A stretch of DNA of 64,000 nucleotides from Clusia tigrina. Taxonomy: Eukaryota > Arthropoda > Insecta > Diptera > Clusiidae. The position numbers and the translations under genes were made by a program. The notes below the pieces were generated by a model that was not told the DNA's origin, did not search any database, and saw only the letters and a list, made by a program, of their open reading frames with translations. Of the stretch, positions 25,601 to 38,100 are shown in pieces; the stretch's first letter is position 1; the number at the start of each line of letters is the position of its first letter. The DNA lies in NCBI GenBank assembly GCA_920105625.2, contig OV050032.1, positions 69,607,879 to 69,671,878 of the forward strand, in the 5' to 3' direction.

Positions 25601-27420
25601 TAAATTGACAAGAGGCTCGAGTACTTTATTGTTACAAAATTTCAAGGTTTTAGACGCTCCAGTAAAAAGTTACAAGCATTAGTATGTTGCAAACTTTGAT
25701 AGGTGGAGGACGTACCGTATAGAAGTTAGGGCCATTTGAAGTTTTATCAGTGTTTGATTTGGGACTCAAGGGTAACATAGCTTTGAGCGATAGCTTAAAT
25801 TGACAAGAGGCTCGAGTACTTTATTGTCACAAAATTTCAAGGTTTTAGGACGCTCCAGTAAAAAGTTACTAGCATTTGATTGTTGCAAACTGTTATAGGT
25901 ATAGGTCGCACCGTACAGAAGTTAAGGCCGTTTGAAGTTTTATCAGTGTTTGATTTGGGACTCAAGGGTGGCATAGCTATGAGCGATATCTTAAATTGAC
26001 AAGAGGCTCAAGTACTTTGTTGTCACAAAATTTCAAGGTTTTAGGACGCTCCAGTAAAAAGTTACAAGCATTTGATTGTTGCAAACTTTGAGAGGTATAG
26101 GACGCACCGTACAGAAGTTAAGGCCATTTGGAGATTTATCTGTGTTTGATTTGGGACTCAAGGGTAGCATAGCTATGAGCGATAGCTTAAATTGATAAGA
26201 GGCACGAGTACTGTGATGTCACAAAATTTCAAGGTTTTATGACGCTCCAGTAAAAAGTTACAAGCAATTGATTGTTGCAAACTTTGATAGGTGTAGGACG
26301 CACCGTATAGAAGTTAGGGCAATTTGAAGTTTTATCAGTGTTTTTTTTGGGACTCAAAAGTAGCATAGGTATGAGCGATAGCTTAAATGGATAAGAGGCT
26401 CGAGTACTTTATTGTCACAAAATTTCAAGATTTTATGACGCTCCAGTAAAAAGTTACAAGCATTTGAATGTTGCAATCTTTGGTATGTAGGACGGACCGT
26501 ATAGAATTTAGGGACTCAAGGGTAGCATAGCTATGAGCGATAGTTTAAATTGACAAGAGGCTCGAGTACTTTATTGTCACAAAATTTCAAGGACGCTCCT
26601 GTAAAAAGTTACAAGCATTTGAATGTTGCAAACTTTGATAGGTGTAGGACGCACCGTACAGAAGTTAGAGCCATTTGTAGAATTAGCAGTGTTTTATTTT
26701 GAAGTCAAGTATAGCATAGCTATGAGCGATAGCTTAAATGGATAAGAGGCTCGAGTACTTTATTGTCACAAAATTTCAAGATTTTATGACGCTCCAGTAA
26801 AAAGTTACAAGCATTTGAATGTTGCAAACTTTGATATGTACGACGGACCGTATAGAAGTTAGGGCCATTTGAAGTTTTATCAGTGTTTGATTTGGGACTC
26901 AAGGATGGCATAGCTATGAGCGATATCTTAAATTGACAAGAGGCTCGAGTACTTTATTGTCACAAAATTTCAAGGTTTTAGGAAGCTCCAGTAAAAAGTT
27001 ACAAGCATTTGATTGTTGCAAACTTATTTGAGCGATAGCTTAAATTGACAAGAGACTCGAGTAGTTTATTGTTACAAAATTTCAAGGTTTTCTGACGCTC
27101 CAGTAAAAAAGTTACAAGCATTTGTATGTTGCAAACTTTGATAGGTGTAGGACGTACCGTATAGAAGTTAGGGCCATTTGAAGTTTTATCAGTGTGTGAT
27201 TTGGGACTCAAGGGTAGCATAGCTTTGAGCGATGGCTTAAATTGACAAGAGGCTCGAGTACTTTATTGTTACAAAATTTCAAGGTTGTATGACGCTCCAG
27301 TAAAAAGTTACAAGCATTTGTATGTTGCAAACTTTGATAGGTGTAGGACGTACCATATAGAAGTTAGGGCCATTTGAAGTTTTATCAGTGTTTGATTTGG
27401 GACTCAAGGGTAGCATAGCT
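22680..27420 (+). repeat. 4.5-4.7-kb higher-order repeat, copy two
   Basis: The same series of marks as in the preceding unit returns at an offset near 4014 at its start, 4542 for the type T middle, and 4738 for the type A end (22261 against 26999). The offset steps show insertion of extra DNA: about 528 bp near 23.85-24.38 kb, which resembles 13.49-14.06 kb, and one monomer of 196 bp near 25.98 kb. Truncated monomers lie at 24408 and 27021. Confidence 0.8.
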
Positions 27421-30400
27421 ATGAGCGATAGCTTAAATTGATAAGAGGCTCGAGTACTTTATTGTCACAAAATTTCAAGATTTTATGACGCTCCTGTAAA
27501 AAGTTACAAGCATTTGATTGTTGCAAACTTTGATAGGTGTAGGTGGCACCGTATAGAAGTTAGGGCCATTTGAAGTTTTATCAGTGTTTGATTTGGGTCT
27601 CAAGGGTGGCATAGCAATGAGCGATATCGTAAATTGACAAGAGGCTCGAGTACTTTATTGTCACAAAATTTCAAGGTTTTAGGACGCTCCAGTAAAAAGT
27701 TACAAGCATTTGATTGTTGCAAACTTTTATAGGTATAGGTCGCACCGTACAGAATTTAAGGCAGTTTGAAGTTTTATCAGTGTTTGATTTGGGACTCAAG
27801 GGTAGCATAGCTATGAGCGATAGCTTACATTGATAAGAGGCATGAGTTCTGTGAAGTCAAAAAATTTCAATTACCAGCAGTTGATTGTTGCAAACTTTGA
27901 TAGGTGTAGGACGCACCGTATAGAAGTTAGGGCCATTTGAAGTTTTATCAGTATTTTATTTGGTACTCAAAAGTAGCATAGCTATGAGCGATAGCTTAAA
28001 TGGATAAGAGGCTCGAGTACTGTGATGTCACAAAATCTCAAGGTTTTATGACGCTCCAGTAAAAAGTTACAAGCATTTGAATGTTGAAAACTTTGATAGG
28101 TATAGGACGCACCCTATAGAAGTTTGGACCATTTGAAGTTTTATCAGTATTTGATATCGGACTCAAGGGTAGCATAGCTATGAGCGATAGCTTAAATTGA
28201 TAAGAGGCTCGAGTACTTTATTGTCACAAAATTTCAAGATTTTATGACGCTCCAGTAAAAAGTTACAAGCATTTCATTGTTGCAAACTTTGATAGGTGTA
28301 GGACGCACCGTATAGAAGATAGGGCCATTTGAAATTTTAGCAGTGTTTGATTTTGGAGTCAAGGGTAGCATAGCTATGAGCTATAGCTTAAATTGATAAG
28401 AGGCTCGAGTACTTTATTGTCACAAAATTTCAAGGTTTTAGGACGCTCCAGTAAAAAGTTACAAGCATTTGATTGTTGCAAACTTTTATAGCTATAGGTC
28501 GCACCGTACAAAAGTTAAGGCCGTTTGAAGTTTTATCAGTGTTTGATTTGGGACTCAAGGGTGGCATAGCTATGAGCGATATCTTAAATTGACAAGAGGC
28601 ACGAGTACTGTGATGTCACAAAATTTCGAAATTTTATGACGCTCCAGTAAAAAGTTACAAGCATTTGATCGTTGCAAACTTTGATAGGTGTAGGACGCAC
28701 CGTATAGAAGTTAGGGCCATTTGAAGTTTTATCAGAGTTTGATTTGGGACTCAAGGGTAGCATAGCTAGGAGCGATAACTTAAATTGATTAGAGGCTCGA
28801 GTACTATATTGTCACAAAATGTCAAGGTTTTAGGACGCTCCAGTAAAAAGTTACAAGCATTTGATTGTTGCAAACTTTTATAGGTATAGGTCGCACCGTA
28901 CAGAAGTAAAGGCCGTTTGAAGTTTTATCAGTGTTTGATTTGGGAATCAAGGGTGGCATAGCTATGAGCGATATCTTAAATTGAGAAGAAGCTCGCGTAT
29001 TTTATTGTCACAAAATTTCAAGGTATTAGGACGCTCCAGTAAAAAGTTACAAGCATTTGATTGTTGCAAACTTTGAGAGGTATAGGACGCACCGTACAGA
29101 AGTTAAGGCCATTTGGAGTTTTATCAGTGTTTGATTTGGGACTCAAGGGTAGCATAGCTATGAGCGATAGCTTAAATTGATAAGAGGCACGAGTACTGTG
29201 ATGTCACAAAATTTCGAGGTTTTATGACGCTATAGTAAAAAGTTACAAGCAATTGATTGTTGCAAACTTTGATAGATGTAGGACGCACCGTATAGAAGTT
29301 AGGGCCATTTGAAAATTTATCAGTGTTTTATTTGGGACTCAAAAGTAGCATAGGTATGAGCGATAGCTTAAATGGACAAGAGGCTCGAGTACTTTATTGT
29401 CACAAAATTTCAAGATTTTATGACGCTCCAGTAAAAAGTTACAAGCATTTGAATGTTGCAATCTTTGGTATGTAGGACGGACCGTATAGAATTTAGGGAC
29501 TCAAGGGTAGCATAGCTATGAGCGATAGTTTAAATTGACAAGAGGCTGGAGTACTTTATTGTCACAAAATTTCAAGGACGCTCCTGTAAAAAGTTACAAG
29601 CATTTGAATGTTGCAAACTTTGATAGGTGTAGGACGCACCGTACAGAAGTAAGAGCCATTTGTAGAATTAGCAGTGTTTTATTTTGAAGTCAAGTATAGC
29701 ATAGCTATGAGCGATAGCTTAAATGGATAAGAGGCTCGAGTACTTTATTGTCACAAAATTTCAAGATTTTATGACGCTCCAGTAAAAAGTTACAAGCATT
29801 TGAATGTTGCAAACTTTGATATGTACGACGTGTTTGATTTGGGACTCAAGGATGGCATAGCTATGAGCGATATCTTAAATTGACAAGAGGCTCGAGTACT
29901 TTATTGTCACAAAATTTCAAGGTTTTAGGAAGCTCCAGTAAAAAGTTACAAGCATTTGATTGTTGCAAACTTATTTGAGCGATAGCTTAAATTGACAAGA
30001 GACTCGAGTAGTTTATTGTTAAAAAATTTCAAGGTTTTCTGACGCTCCAGTAAAAAAGTTACTAGCATTTGTATGTTGCAAACTTTGATAGGGTGTATGA
30101 CGTACCGTATAGAAGTTAGGGCCATTTGAAGTTTTATCAGTGTGTGATTTGGGACTCAAGGGTAGCATAGCTTTGAGCGATGGCTTAAATTGACAAGAGG
30201 CTCGAGTACTTTATTGTTACAAAATTTCAAGGTTGTATGATGCTCCAGTAAAAAGTTACAAGCATTTGTATGTTGCAAACTTTGATAGGTGTAGGACGTA
30301 CCATATAGAAGTTAGGGCCATTTGAAGTTTTATCAGTGTTTGATTTGGGACTCAAGGGTGGCATAGCAATGAGCGATATCGTAAATTGACAAGAGGCTCG

Positions 30401-32160
30401 AGTACTTTATTGTCACAAAATTTCAAGGTTTTAGGACGCTCCAGTAAAAAGTTACAAGCATTTGATTGTTGCAAACTTTTATAGGTATAGGTCGCACCGT
30501 ACAGAATTTAAGGCAGTTTGAAGTTTTATCAGTGTTTGATTTGGGACTCAAGGGTAGCATAGCTATGAGCGATAGCTTACATTGATAAGAGGCATGAGTT
30601 CTGTGAAGTCAAAAAATTTCAATTACCAGCAGTTGATTGTTGCAAACTTTGATAGGTGTAGGACGCACCGTATAAAAGTTAGGGCCATTTGAAGTTTTAT
30701 CAGTATTTTATTTGGTACTCAAAAGTAGCATAGCTATGAGCGATAGCTTAAATGGATAAGAGGCTCGAGTACTGTGATGTCACAAAATTTCAAGGTTTTA
30801 TGACGCTCCAGTAAAAAGTTACAAGCATTTCATTGTTGCAAACTTTGATAGGTGTAGGACGCACCGTATAGAAGATAGGGCCATTTGAAATTTTAGCAGT
30901 GTTTGATTTTGGAGTCAAGGGTAGCATAGCTATAAGTTATAGCTTAAATTGATAAGAGGCTCGAGTACCTTATTGTCACAAAATATCAATCGTTTATGAC
31001 GCTCCAGTAAAAAGTTACAAGCATTTGTTTGTTGCAAACTTTGATAGGTGTAGGACGCACTGTATAGAAGTTAGGGCCATTTGAAGTTTTATCAGTGTTT
31101 TATTTGGGATTCAAGGGTAGCATAACTATGAGCGATAGCTTAAATGGATAAGGGGCTCGAGTACTGTGATTTGATTTGGGACTCAAGGGTGGCATAGCAA
31201 TGAGCGATATCTTAAATTGACAAGAGGCTCGAGTACTTTATTGTCACAAAATTTCAAGGTTTTAGGACGCTCCAGTAAAAAGTTACAAGCATTTGATTGT
31301 TGCAAACTTTTATAGGTATAGGTCGCACCGTACAAAAGTTAAGGCCGTTTGAAGTTTTATCAGTGTTTGATTTGGGACTCAAGGGTGGCATAGCTATGAG
31401 CGATATCTTAAATTGACAAGAGGCACGAGTACTGTGATGTCACAAAATTTCGAAATTTTATGACGCTCCAATAAAAAGTTACAAGCATTTGATCGTTGCA
31501 AACTTTGATAGGTGTAGGACGCACCGTATAGAAGTTAGGGCCATTTGAAGTTTTATCAGAGTTTGATTTGGGACTCAAGGGTAGCATAGCTAGGAGCGAT
31601 AACTTAAATTTATTAGAGGCTCGAGTACTTTATTGTCGCAAAATTTGAAGGTTTTAGGACGCTCCAGTAAAAATTTACAAGCATTTGATTGTTGCAAACT
31701 TTTATAGGTATAGGTCGCACCGTACAGAAGTAAAGGCCGTTTGAAGTTTTATCAGTGTTTGATTTGGGACTCACGGGTGGCATAGCTATGAGCGATATCT
31801 TAAATTGACAAGAGGCTCGAATATTTTATTGTCACAAAATTTCAAGTTATTAGGACGCTTCAGTAAAAAGTTACAAGCATTTGATTGTTGCAAGCTTTGA
31901 TAAGTGTAGGACGCACCGTACAGAAGTTAAGGCCATTTGGAGTTTTATCAGTGTTTGATTTGGGACTAGCTATGAGCGATAGCTTAAATGGATAAGAGGC
32001 TCGAGTACTTTATTGTCACAAAATTTCAAGATTCTATGACGCTCCAGTAAAAAGTTACAAGCATTTCATTGTTGCAAACTTTGATAGTTGTAGGACCCAC
32101 CGTATAGAAGATAGGGCCATTTGTAGATTTAGCAGTGTTTTATTTTGAAGTCAAGTGTAG
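27420..32160 (+). repeat. Type A rich region with 2.75-kb repeat
   Basis: The private mark gaagtcaaaaaatttcaattaccagcag occurs in two places, near 27855 and 30606, and gcaatgagcgatatcgtaaa near 27614 and 30367, both at offset about 2751. Several one-off deletions cluster here: 38 bp near 29831, a large one near 31168, and 12 bp near 31966. A short type T stretch at about 29.97-30.36 kb contains a truncated monomer. Homogenisation seems weaker than in neighbours. Confidence 0.8.
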
Positions 32161-35100
32161 CATAGCTATGAGCGATAGCTTAAATGGATAAGAAGCTCGA
32201 GTACTTTATTGTCACAACATTTCAAGATTTTGTGACGCTCCAGTAAAAAGTTACAAGCATTTGAATGTTGCAAACTTTGATATGTACGACGGACCGTATA
32301 GAAGTTAGGGCCATTTGAAGTTTTATCAGTGGTTGATTTGGGACTCAAGGGTGTCATAGCTATGAGCGATATCTTAAATTGACAAGAGGCTCGAGTACTT
32401 TATTGTCACAAAATTTCAAGGTTTTAGGACGCTCCAGTAAAAAGTTACAAGCATTTGATTGTTGCAAACTTATTTGAGCGATAGCTTAAATTGACAAGAG
32501 GCTCGAGTAGTTTATTGTTACAAAATTTCTAGGTTTTCTGACGCTCCAGTAAAAATGTTACAAGCATTTGTATGTTGCAAACTTTAATAGGGGTAGGACG
32601 TGCCGTATAGAAGTTAGGGCCATTTGAAGTTTTAATCAGTGTGTGATTTGGGACTCAAGGGTAGCATAGCTTTGAGCAATGACTTAAATTGACAAGAGGC
32701 TCGAGTACTTTAGTGTTACAAAATTTCAAGGTTGTATGGCGCTCCAGTAAAAAGTTACAAGCATTTGATTGTTGCAAACTTATTTGAGCGACAGCTTAAA
32801 TTGACAAGAGGCTCGAGTAGTTTATTGTTACAAAATTTCAAGGTTTTCTGACGCTCCAGTAAAAATGTTACAAGCATTTGTATGTGGCAAACTTTGATAG
32901 GTGTAGGACGTACCGTATAGAAGTTAGGGCCATTTGAAGTTTTATCAGTGTTTGATTTGGGACTCAAGAGTAGCATAGCTTTGAGCGATAGCTTAAATTG
33001 ACAAGAGGCTCGAGTATTTTATTGTTGCAAAATTTCAAGGTTTTACGACGCTGCAGTAAAAAGTTACAAGCATTTGTATGTTGCAAACTTTGATAGGTGT
33101 AGGACGTACCGTATAGAATTTAGGGCCATTTGAAGTTTTATCAGTGTTTGATTTGGGACTCAAGGGTAGCATAGCTATGAGCGATAGCTTAAATTGATAA
33201 GAGGCACGAGTACTGTGATGTCACAAAATTTCGAGGTTTTATGACGCTCCAGTAAAAAGTTACAAGCAATTGATTGTTGCAAACTTTGATAGGTGTAGGA
33301 CGCACCGTATAGAAGTTAGGGCCATTTGAAGTTTTATCAGTGTTTTATTTGGGACTCAAAAGTAGCATAGCTATGAGCGATAGCTTAAATGATAAGTGGC
33401 TCGAGTACTTTATTGTCACAAAATTTCAAGATTTTATGACGCTCCAGTAAAAAGTTACAAGCATTTCATTGTTGCAAACTTTGATAGGTGTAGGACGCAC
33501 CATATAGAAGATAGGGCCATTTGAAATTTTAGCAGTGTTTGATTTTGGAGTCAAGGGTAGCATAGCTATGAGCTATAGCTTAAATTGACAAGAGGCTCGA
33601 GTACTTTATTGTCACAAAATTTCAAGGACGCTCCTGTAAAAAGTTACAAGCATTTGAATGTTGCAAACTTTGATAGGTGTAGGACGCACCGTACAGAAGT
33701 TAGAGCCATTTGTAGATTTAGCAGTGTTTTATTTTGAAGTCAAGTGTAGCATAGCTATGAGCGATAGCTTAAATGGATAAGAGGCTCGAGTACTTTATTG
33801 TCACAAAGTTTCCAGATTTTATGACGCTCCAGTAAAAAGTTACAAGCATGTCATTGTTGCAAACTTTGATAGGTGTAGGACGCACCGTATAGAAGATAGG
33901 GCCATTTGAAATTTTAGCAGTGTTTATTTTGGAGTCAAGGGTAGCATAGCTATGAGCTATAGCTTAAATTGATAAGAGGCTCGAGTACCTTATTGTCACA
34001 AAATTTCAAGATTTTATGACGCTCCAGTAAAAAGTTACAAGCATTTGCTCGTTGCAAACTTTGATAGGTGTAGGACGCACCGTATAGAAGTTAGGGCCAT
34101 TTGAAGTTTTATCAGAGTTTGATTTGGGACTCAAGGGTAGCATAGCTATGAGCGATAACTTAAATTGATTAGAGGCTCGAGTACTTTATTGTCACAAAAT
34201 TTCAAGGTTTTAGGACGCTCCAGTAAAAAGTTACAAGCATTTTATTGTTGCAAACTTTTATAGGTATAGGTCGCACCGTACAGAAGTAAAGGCCGTTTGA
34301 AGTTTTATCAGTGTTTTATTTTGAAGTCAAGTGTAGCATAGCTATGAGCGATAGTTTAAATGGATAAGAAGCTCGAGTACTTTATTGTCACAAAATTTCA
34401 CGATTTTGTGACGCTCCAGTAAAAAGTTACAAGCCTTTGAATGTTGCAAACTTTGATATGTACGACGGACCGTATAGAAGTTAGGGCCATTTGAAGTTTT
34501 ATCAGTGGTTGATTTGGGACTCAAGGGTGTCATAGTTATGAGCGATATCTTAAATTGACAAGAGGCTCGAGTACTTTATTGTCACAAAATTTCAAGGTTT
34601 TAGGACGCTCCAGTAAAAAGTTACAAGCATTTGATTGTTGCAAACTTATTTGAGCGATAGCTTAAATTGACAAGAGGCTCGAGTAGTTTATTGTTACAAA
34701 ATTTCTAGGTTTTCTGACGCTCCAGTAAAAATGTTACAAGCATTTATATGTTGCAAACTTTAATAGGGGTAGGACGTGCCGTATAGAAGTTAGGGCCATT
34801 TGAAGTTTTATCAGTGTGTGATTTGGGACTCAAGGGTAGCATAGCTTTGAGCGATGGCTTAAATTGACAAGAGGCTCGAGTACTTTATTGTTACAAAATT
34901 TCAAGGTTGTATGACGCTCCAGTAAAAAGTTTGATTGTTGCAAACTTATTTGAGCGACAGCTTAAATTGAAAAGAGGCTCGAGTAGTTTATTGTTACAAA
35001 ATTTCAAGGTTTTCTGACGCTCCAGTAAAAATGTTACAAGCATTTGTATGTTGCAAACTTTGATAGGTGTAGGACGTACCGTATAGAAGTTAGGGCCATT

Positions 35101-38100
35101 TGAAGTTTTATCAGTGTTTGATTTGGGACTCAAGAGTAGCATAGCTTTGAGCGATAGCTTAAATTGACAAGAGGCTCGAGTATTTTATTGTTACAAAATT
35201 TCAAGGTTTTACGACGCTGCAGTAAAAAGTTACAAGCATTTGTATGTTGCAAACTTTGATAGGTGTAGGACGTACCGTATAGAATTTAGGGCCATTTGAA
35301 GTTTTATCAGTGTTTGATTTGGGACTCAAGGGTAGCATAGCTATGAGCGATAGCTTAAATTGATAAGAGGCACGAGTACTGTGATGTCACAAAATTTCGA
35401 GGTTTTATGACGCTCCAGTAAAAAGTTACAAGCAATTGATTGTTGCAAACTTTGATAGGTGTAGGACGCACCGTATAGAAGTTAGGGCCATTTGAAGTTT
35501 TATCAGTGTTTTATTTGGGACTCAAAAGTAGGATAGCTATGAGCGATAGCTTAAATGGATAAGAGGCTCGAGTACTTTATTGTCACAAAATTTCCAGATT
35601 TTATGATGCCCCAGTAAAATTCATTCATTGTTGCAAACTTTGATAGGTGTAGGCCGCACCCTATAGAATGATAGGGCCATTTGAAATTTTAGCAGTGTTT
35701 GATTTTTGAGTCAAGGGTAGCATAGCTATGAGCTATAACTTAAATTGACAAGAGGCTCGAGTACTTTATTGTCACAAAATTTCAAGGTTTTAGGACGCTC
35801 CTGTAAAAAGTTACAAGCATTTAAATGTTGCAAACTTTGATAGGTGGAGGACGCACCGTACAGAAGTTAGAGCCATTTGTAGATTTAGCAGTGTTTTATT
35901 TTGAAGTCAAGTGTAGCATAGCTATGAGCGATAGCTTAAATGGATAAGAAGCTCGAGTACTTTATTGTCACAAAATTTCAAGATTTTGTGACGCTCCAGT
36001 AAAAAGTTACAAGCATTTGAAAGTTGCAAACTTTGATATGTACGACGGACCGTATAGAAGTTAGGGCCATTTGAAGTTTTATCAGTGTTTGATTGAGACT
36101 CAAGGGTGGCATAGCTATGAGCGATATCTTAAATTGACAAGAGGCTCGAGTACTTTATTGTCACAAAATTTCAAGGTTTTAGGACGCTCCATTTAAAAGT
36201 TACAAGCATTTGATTGTTGCAAACTTATTTGAGCGATAGCTTAAATTGACAAGAGGCTCGAGTAGTTTATTGTTACAAAATTTCAAGGTTTTCTGACGCT
36301 CCAGTAAAAATGTTACAAGCATTTGTATGTTGCAAACTTTGATAGGGGTAGGACGTTCCGTATAGAAGTTAGGGCCATTTGAAGTTTTATCAGTGTGTGA
36401 TTTGGGACTCAAGGGTAGCATAGCTTTGAGCGATGGCTTAAATTGACAAGAGGCTCGAGTACTTTATTGTTACAAAATTTCAAGGTTGTATGGCGCTCCA
36501 GTAAAAAGTTACAAGCATTTGATTGTTGCAAACTTATTTGAGCGACAGCTTAAATTGACAAGAGGCTCGAGTAGTTTATTGTTACAAAATTTCAAGGTTT
36601 TCTGACGCTCCAGTAAAAATGTTACAAGCATTTGTATGTGGCAAACTTTGATAGGTGTAGGACGTACCGTATAGAAGTTAGGGCCATTTGAAGTTTTATC
36701 AGTGTTTGATTTGGGACTCAAGAGTAGCATAGCTTTGAGCGATAGCTTAAATTGACAAGAGGCTCGAGTATTTTATTGTTGCAAAATTTCAAGGTTTTAC
36801 GACGCTGCAGTAAAAAGTTACAATCATTTGTATGTTGCAAACTTTGATAGGTGTAGGACGTACCGTATAGAATTTAGGGCCATTTGAAGTTTTATCAGTG
36901 TTTGATTTGGGACTCAAGGGTAGCATAGCTATGAGCGATAGCTTAAATTGATAAGAGGCACGAGTACTGTGATGTCACAAAATTTCGAGGTTTTATGACG
37001 CTCCAGTAAAAAGTTACAAGCAATTGATTGTTGCAAACTTTGATAGGTGTAGGACGTACCGTATAGAAGTTAGGGCCATTTGAAGTTTTATCAGTGTTTT
37101 ATTTGGGACTCAAAAGTAGCATAGCTATGAGCGATAGCTTAAATGATAAGTGGCTCGAGTACTTTATTGTCACAAAATTTCAAGATTTTATGACGCTCCA
37201 GTAAAAAGTTACAAGCATTTCATTGTTGCAAACTTTGATAGGTGTAGGACGCACCGTATAGAAGATAGGGCCATTTGAAATTTTAGCAGTGTTTGATTTT
37301 GGAGTCAAGGGTAGCATAGCTATGAGCTATAGCTTAAATTGACAAGAGGCTCGAGTACTTTATTGTCACAAAATTTCAAGGACGCTCCTGTAAAAAGTTA
37401 CAAGCATTTGAATGTTGCAAACTTTGATAGGTGTAGGACGCACCGTACAGAAGTTAGAGCCATTTGTAGATTTAGCAGTGTTTTATTTTGAAGTCAAGTG
37501 TAGCATAGCTATGAGCGATAGCTTAAATGGATAAGAGGCTCGAATACTTTATTGTCACAAAGTTTCCAGATTTTATGACGCTCCAGTAAAAAGTTACAAG
37601 CATGTCATTGTTGCAAACTTTGATAGGTGTAGGACGCACCGTATAGAAGATAGGGCCATTTGAAATTTTAGCAGTGTTTGATTTTGGAGTCAAGGGTAGC
37701 ATAGCTATGAGCTATAGCTTAAATTGATAAGAGGCTCGAGTACCTTATTGTCACAAAATTTCAAGATTTTATGACGCTCCAGTAAAAAGTTACAAGCATT
37801 TGCTCGTTGCAAACTTTGATAGGTGTAGGACGCACCGTATAGAAGTTAGGGCCATTTGAAGTTTTATCAGAGTTTGATTTGGGACTCAAGGGTAGCATAG
37901 CTATGAGCGATAACTTAAATTGATTAGAGGCTCGAGTACTTTATTGTCACAAAATTTCAAGGTTTTAGGACGCTCCAGTAAAAAGTTACAAGCATTTTAT
38001 TGTTGCAAACTTTTATAGGTATAGGTCGCACCGTACAGAAGTAAAGGCCGTTTGAAGTTTTATCAGTGTTTTATTTTGAAGTCAAGTGTAGCATAGCTAT

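Noticed and set aside
31160..31180. Transposon insertion or target-site duplication at odd junctions (for example 31168, 29831)
   Set aside because: Both sides are satellite and the junctions are plain deletions with little or short microhomology; no inserted foreign sequence.
34891..35142. Open reading frames of 60-83 codons on the minus strand recurring in most repeats
   Set aside because: They are the same satellite stretch read in reverse. The monomer length is not a multiple of three, so frames do not continue between copies; lengths change with every indel and the longest simply cross the 84-bp deletion junction. No start context or protein family signal is visible.
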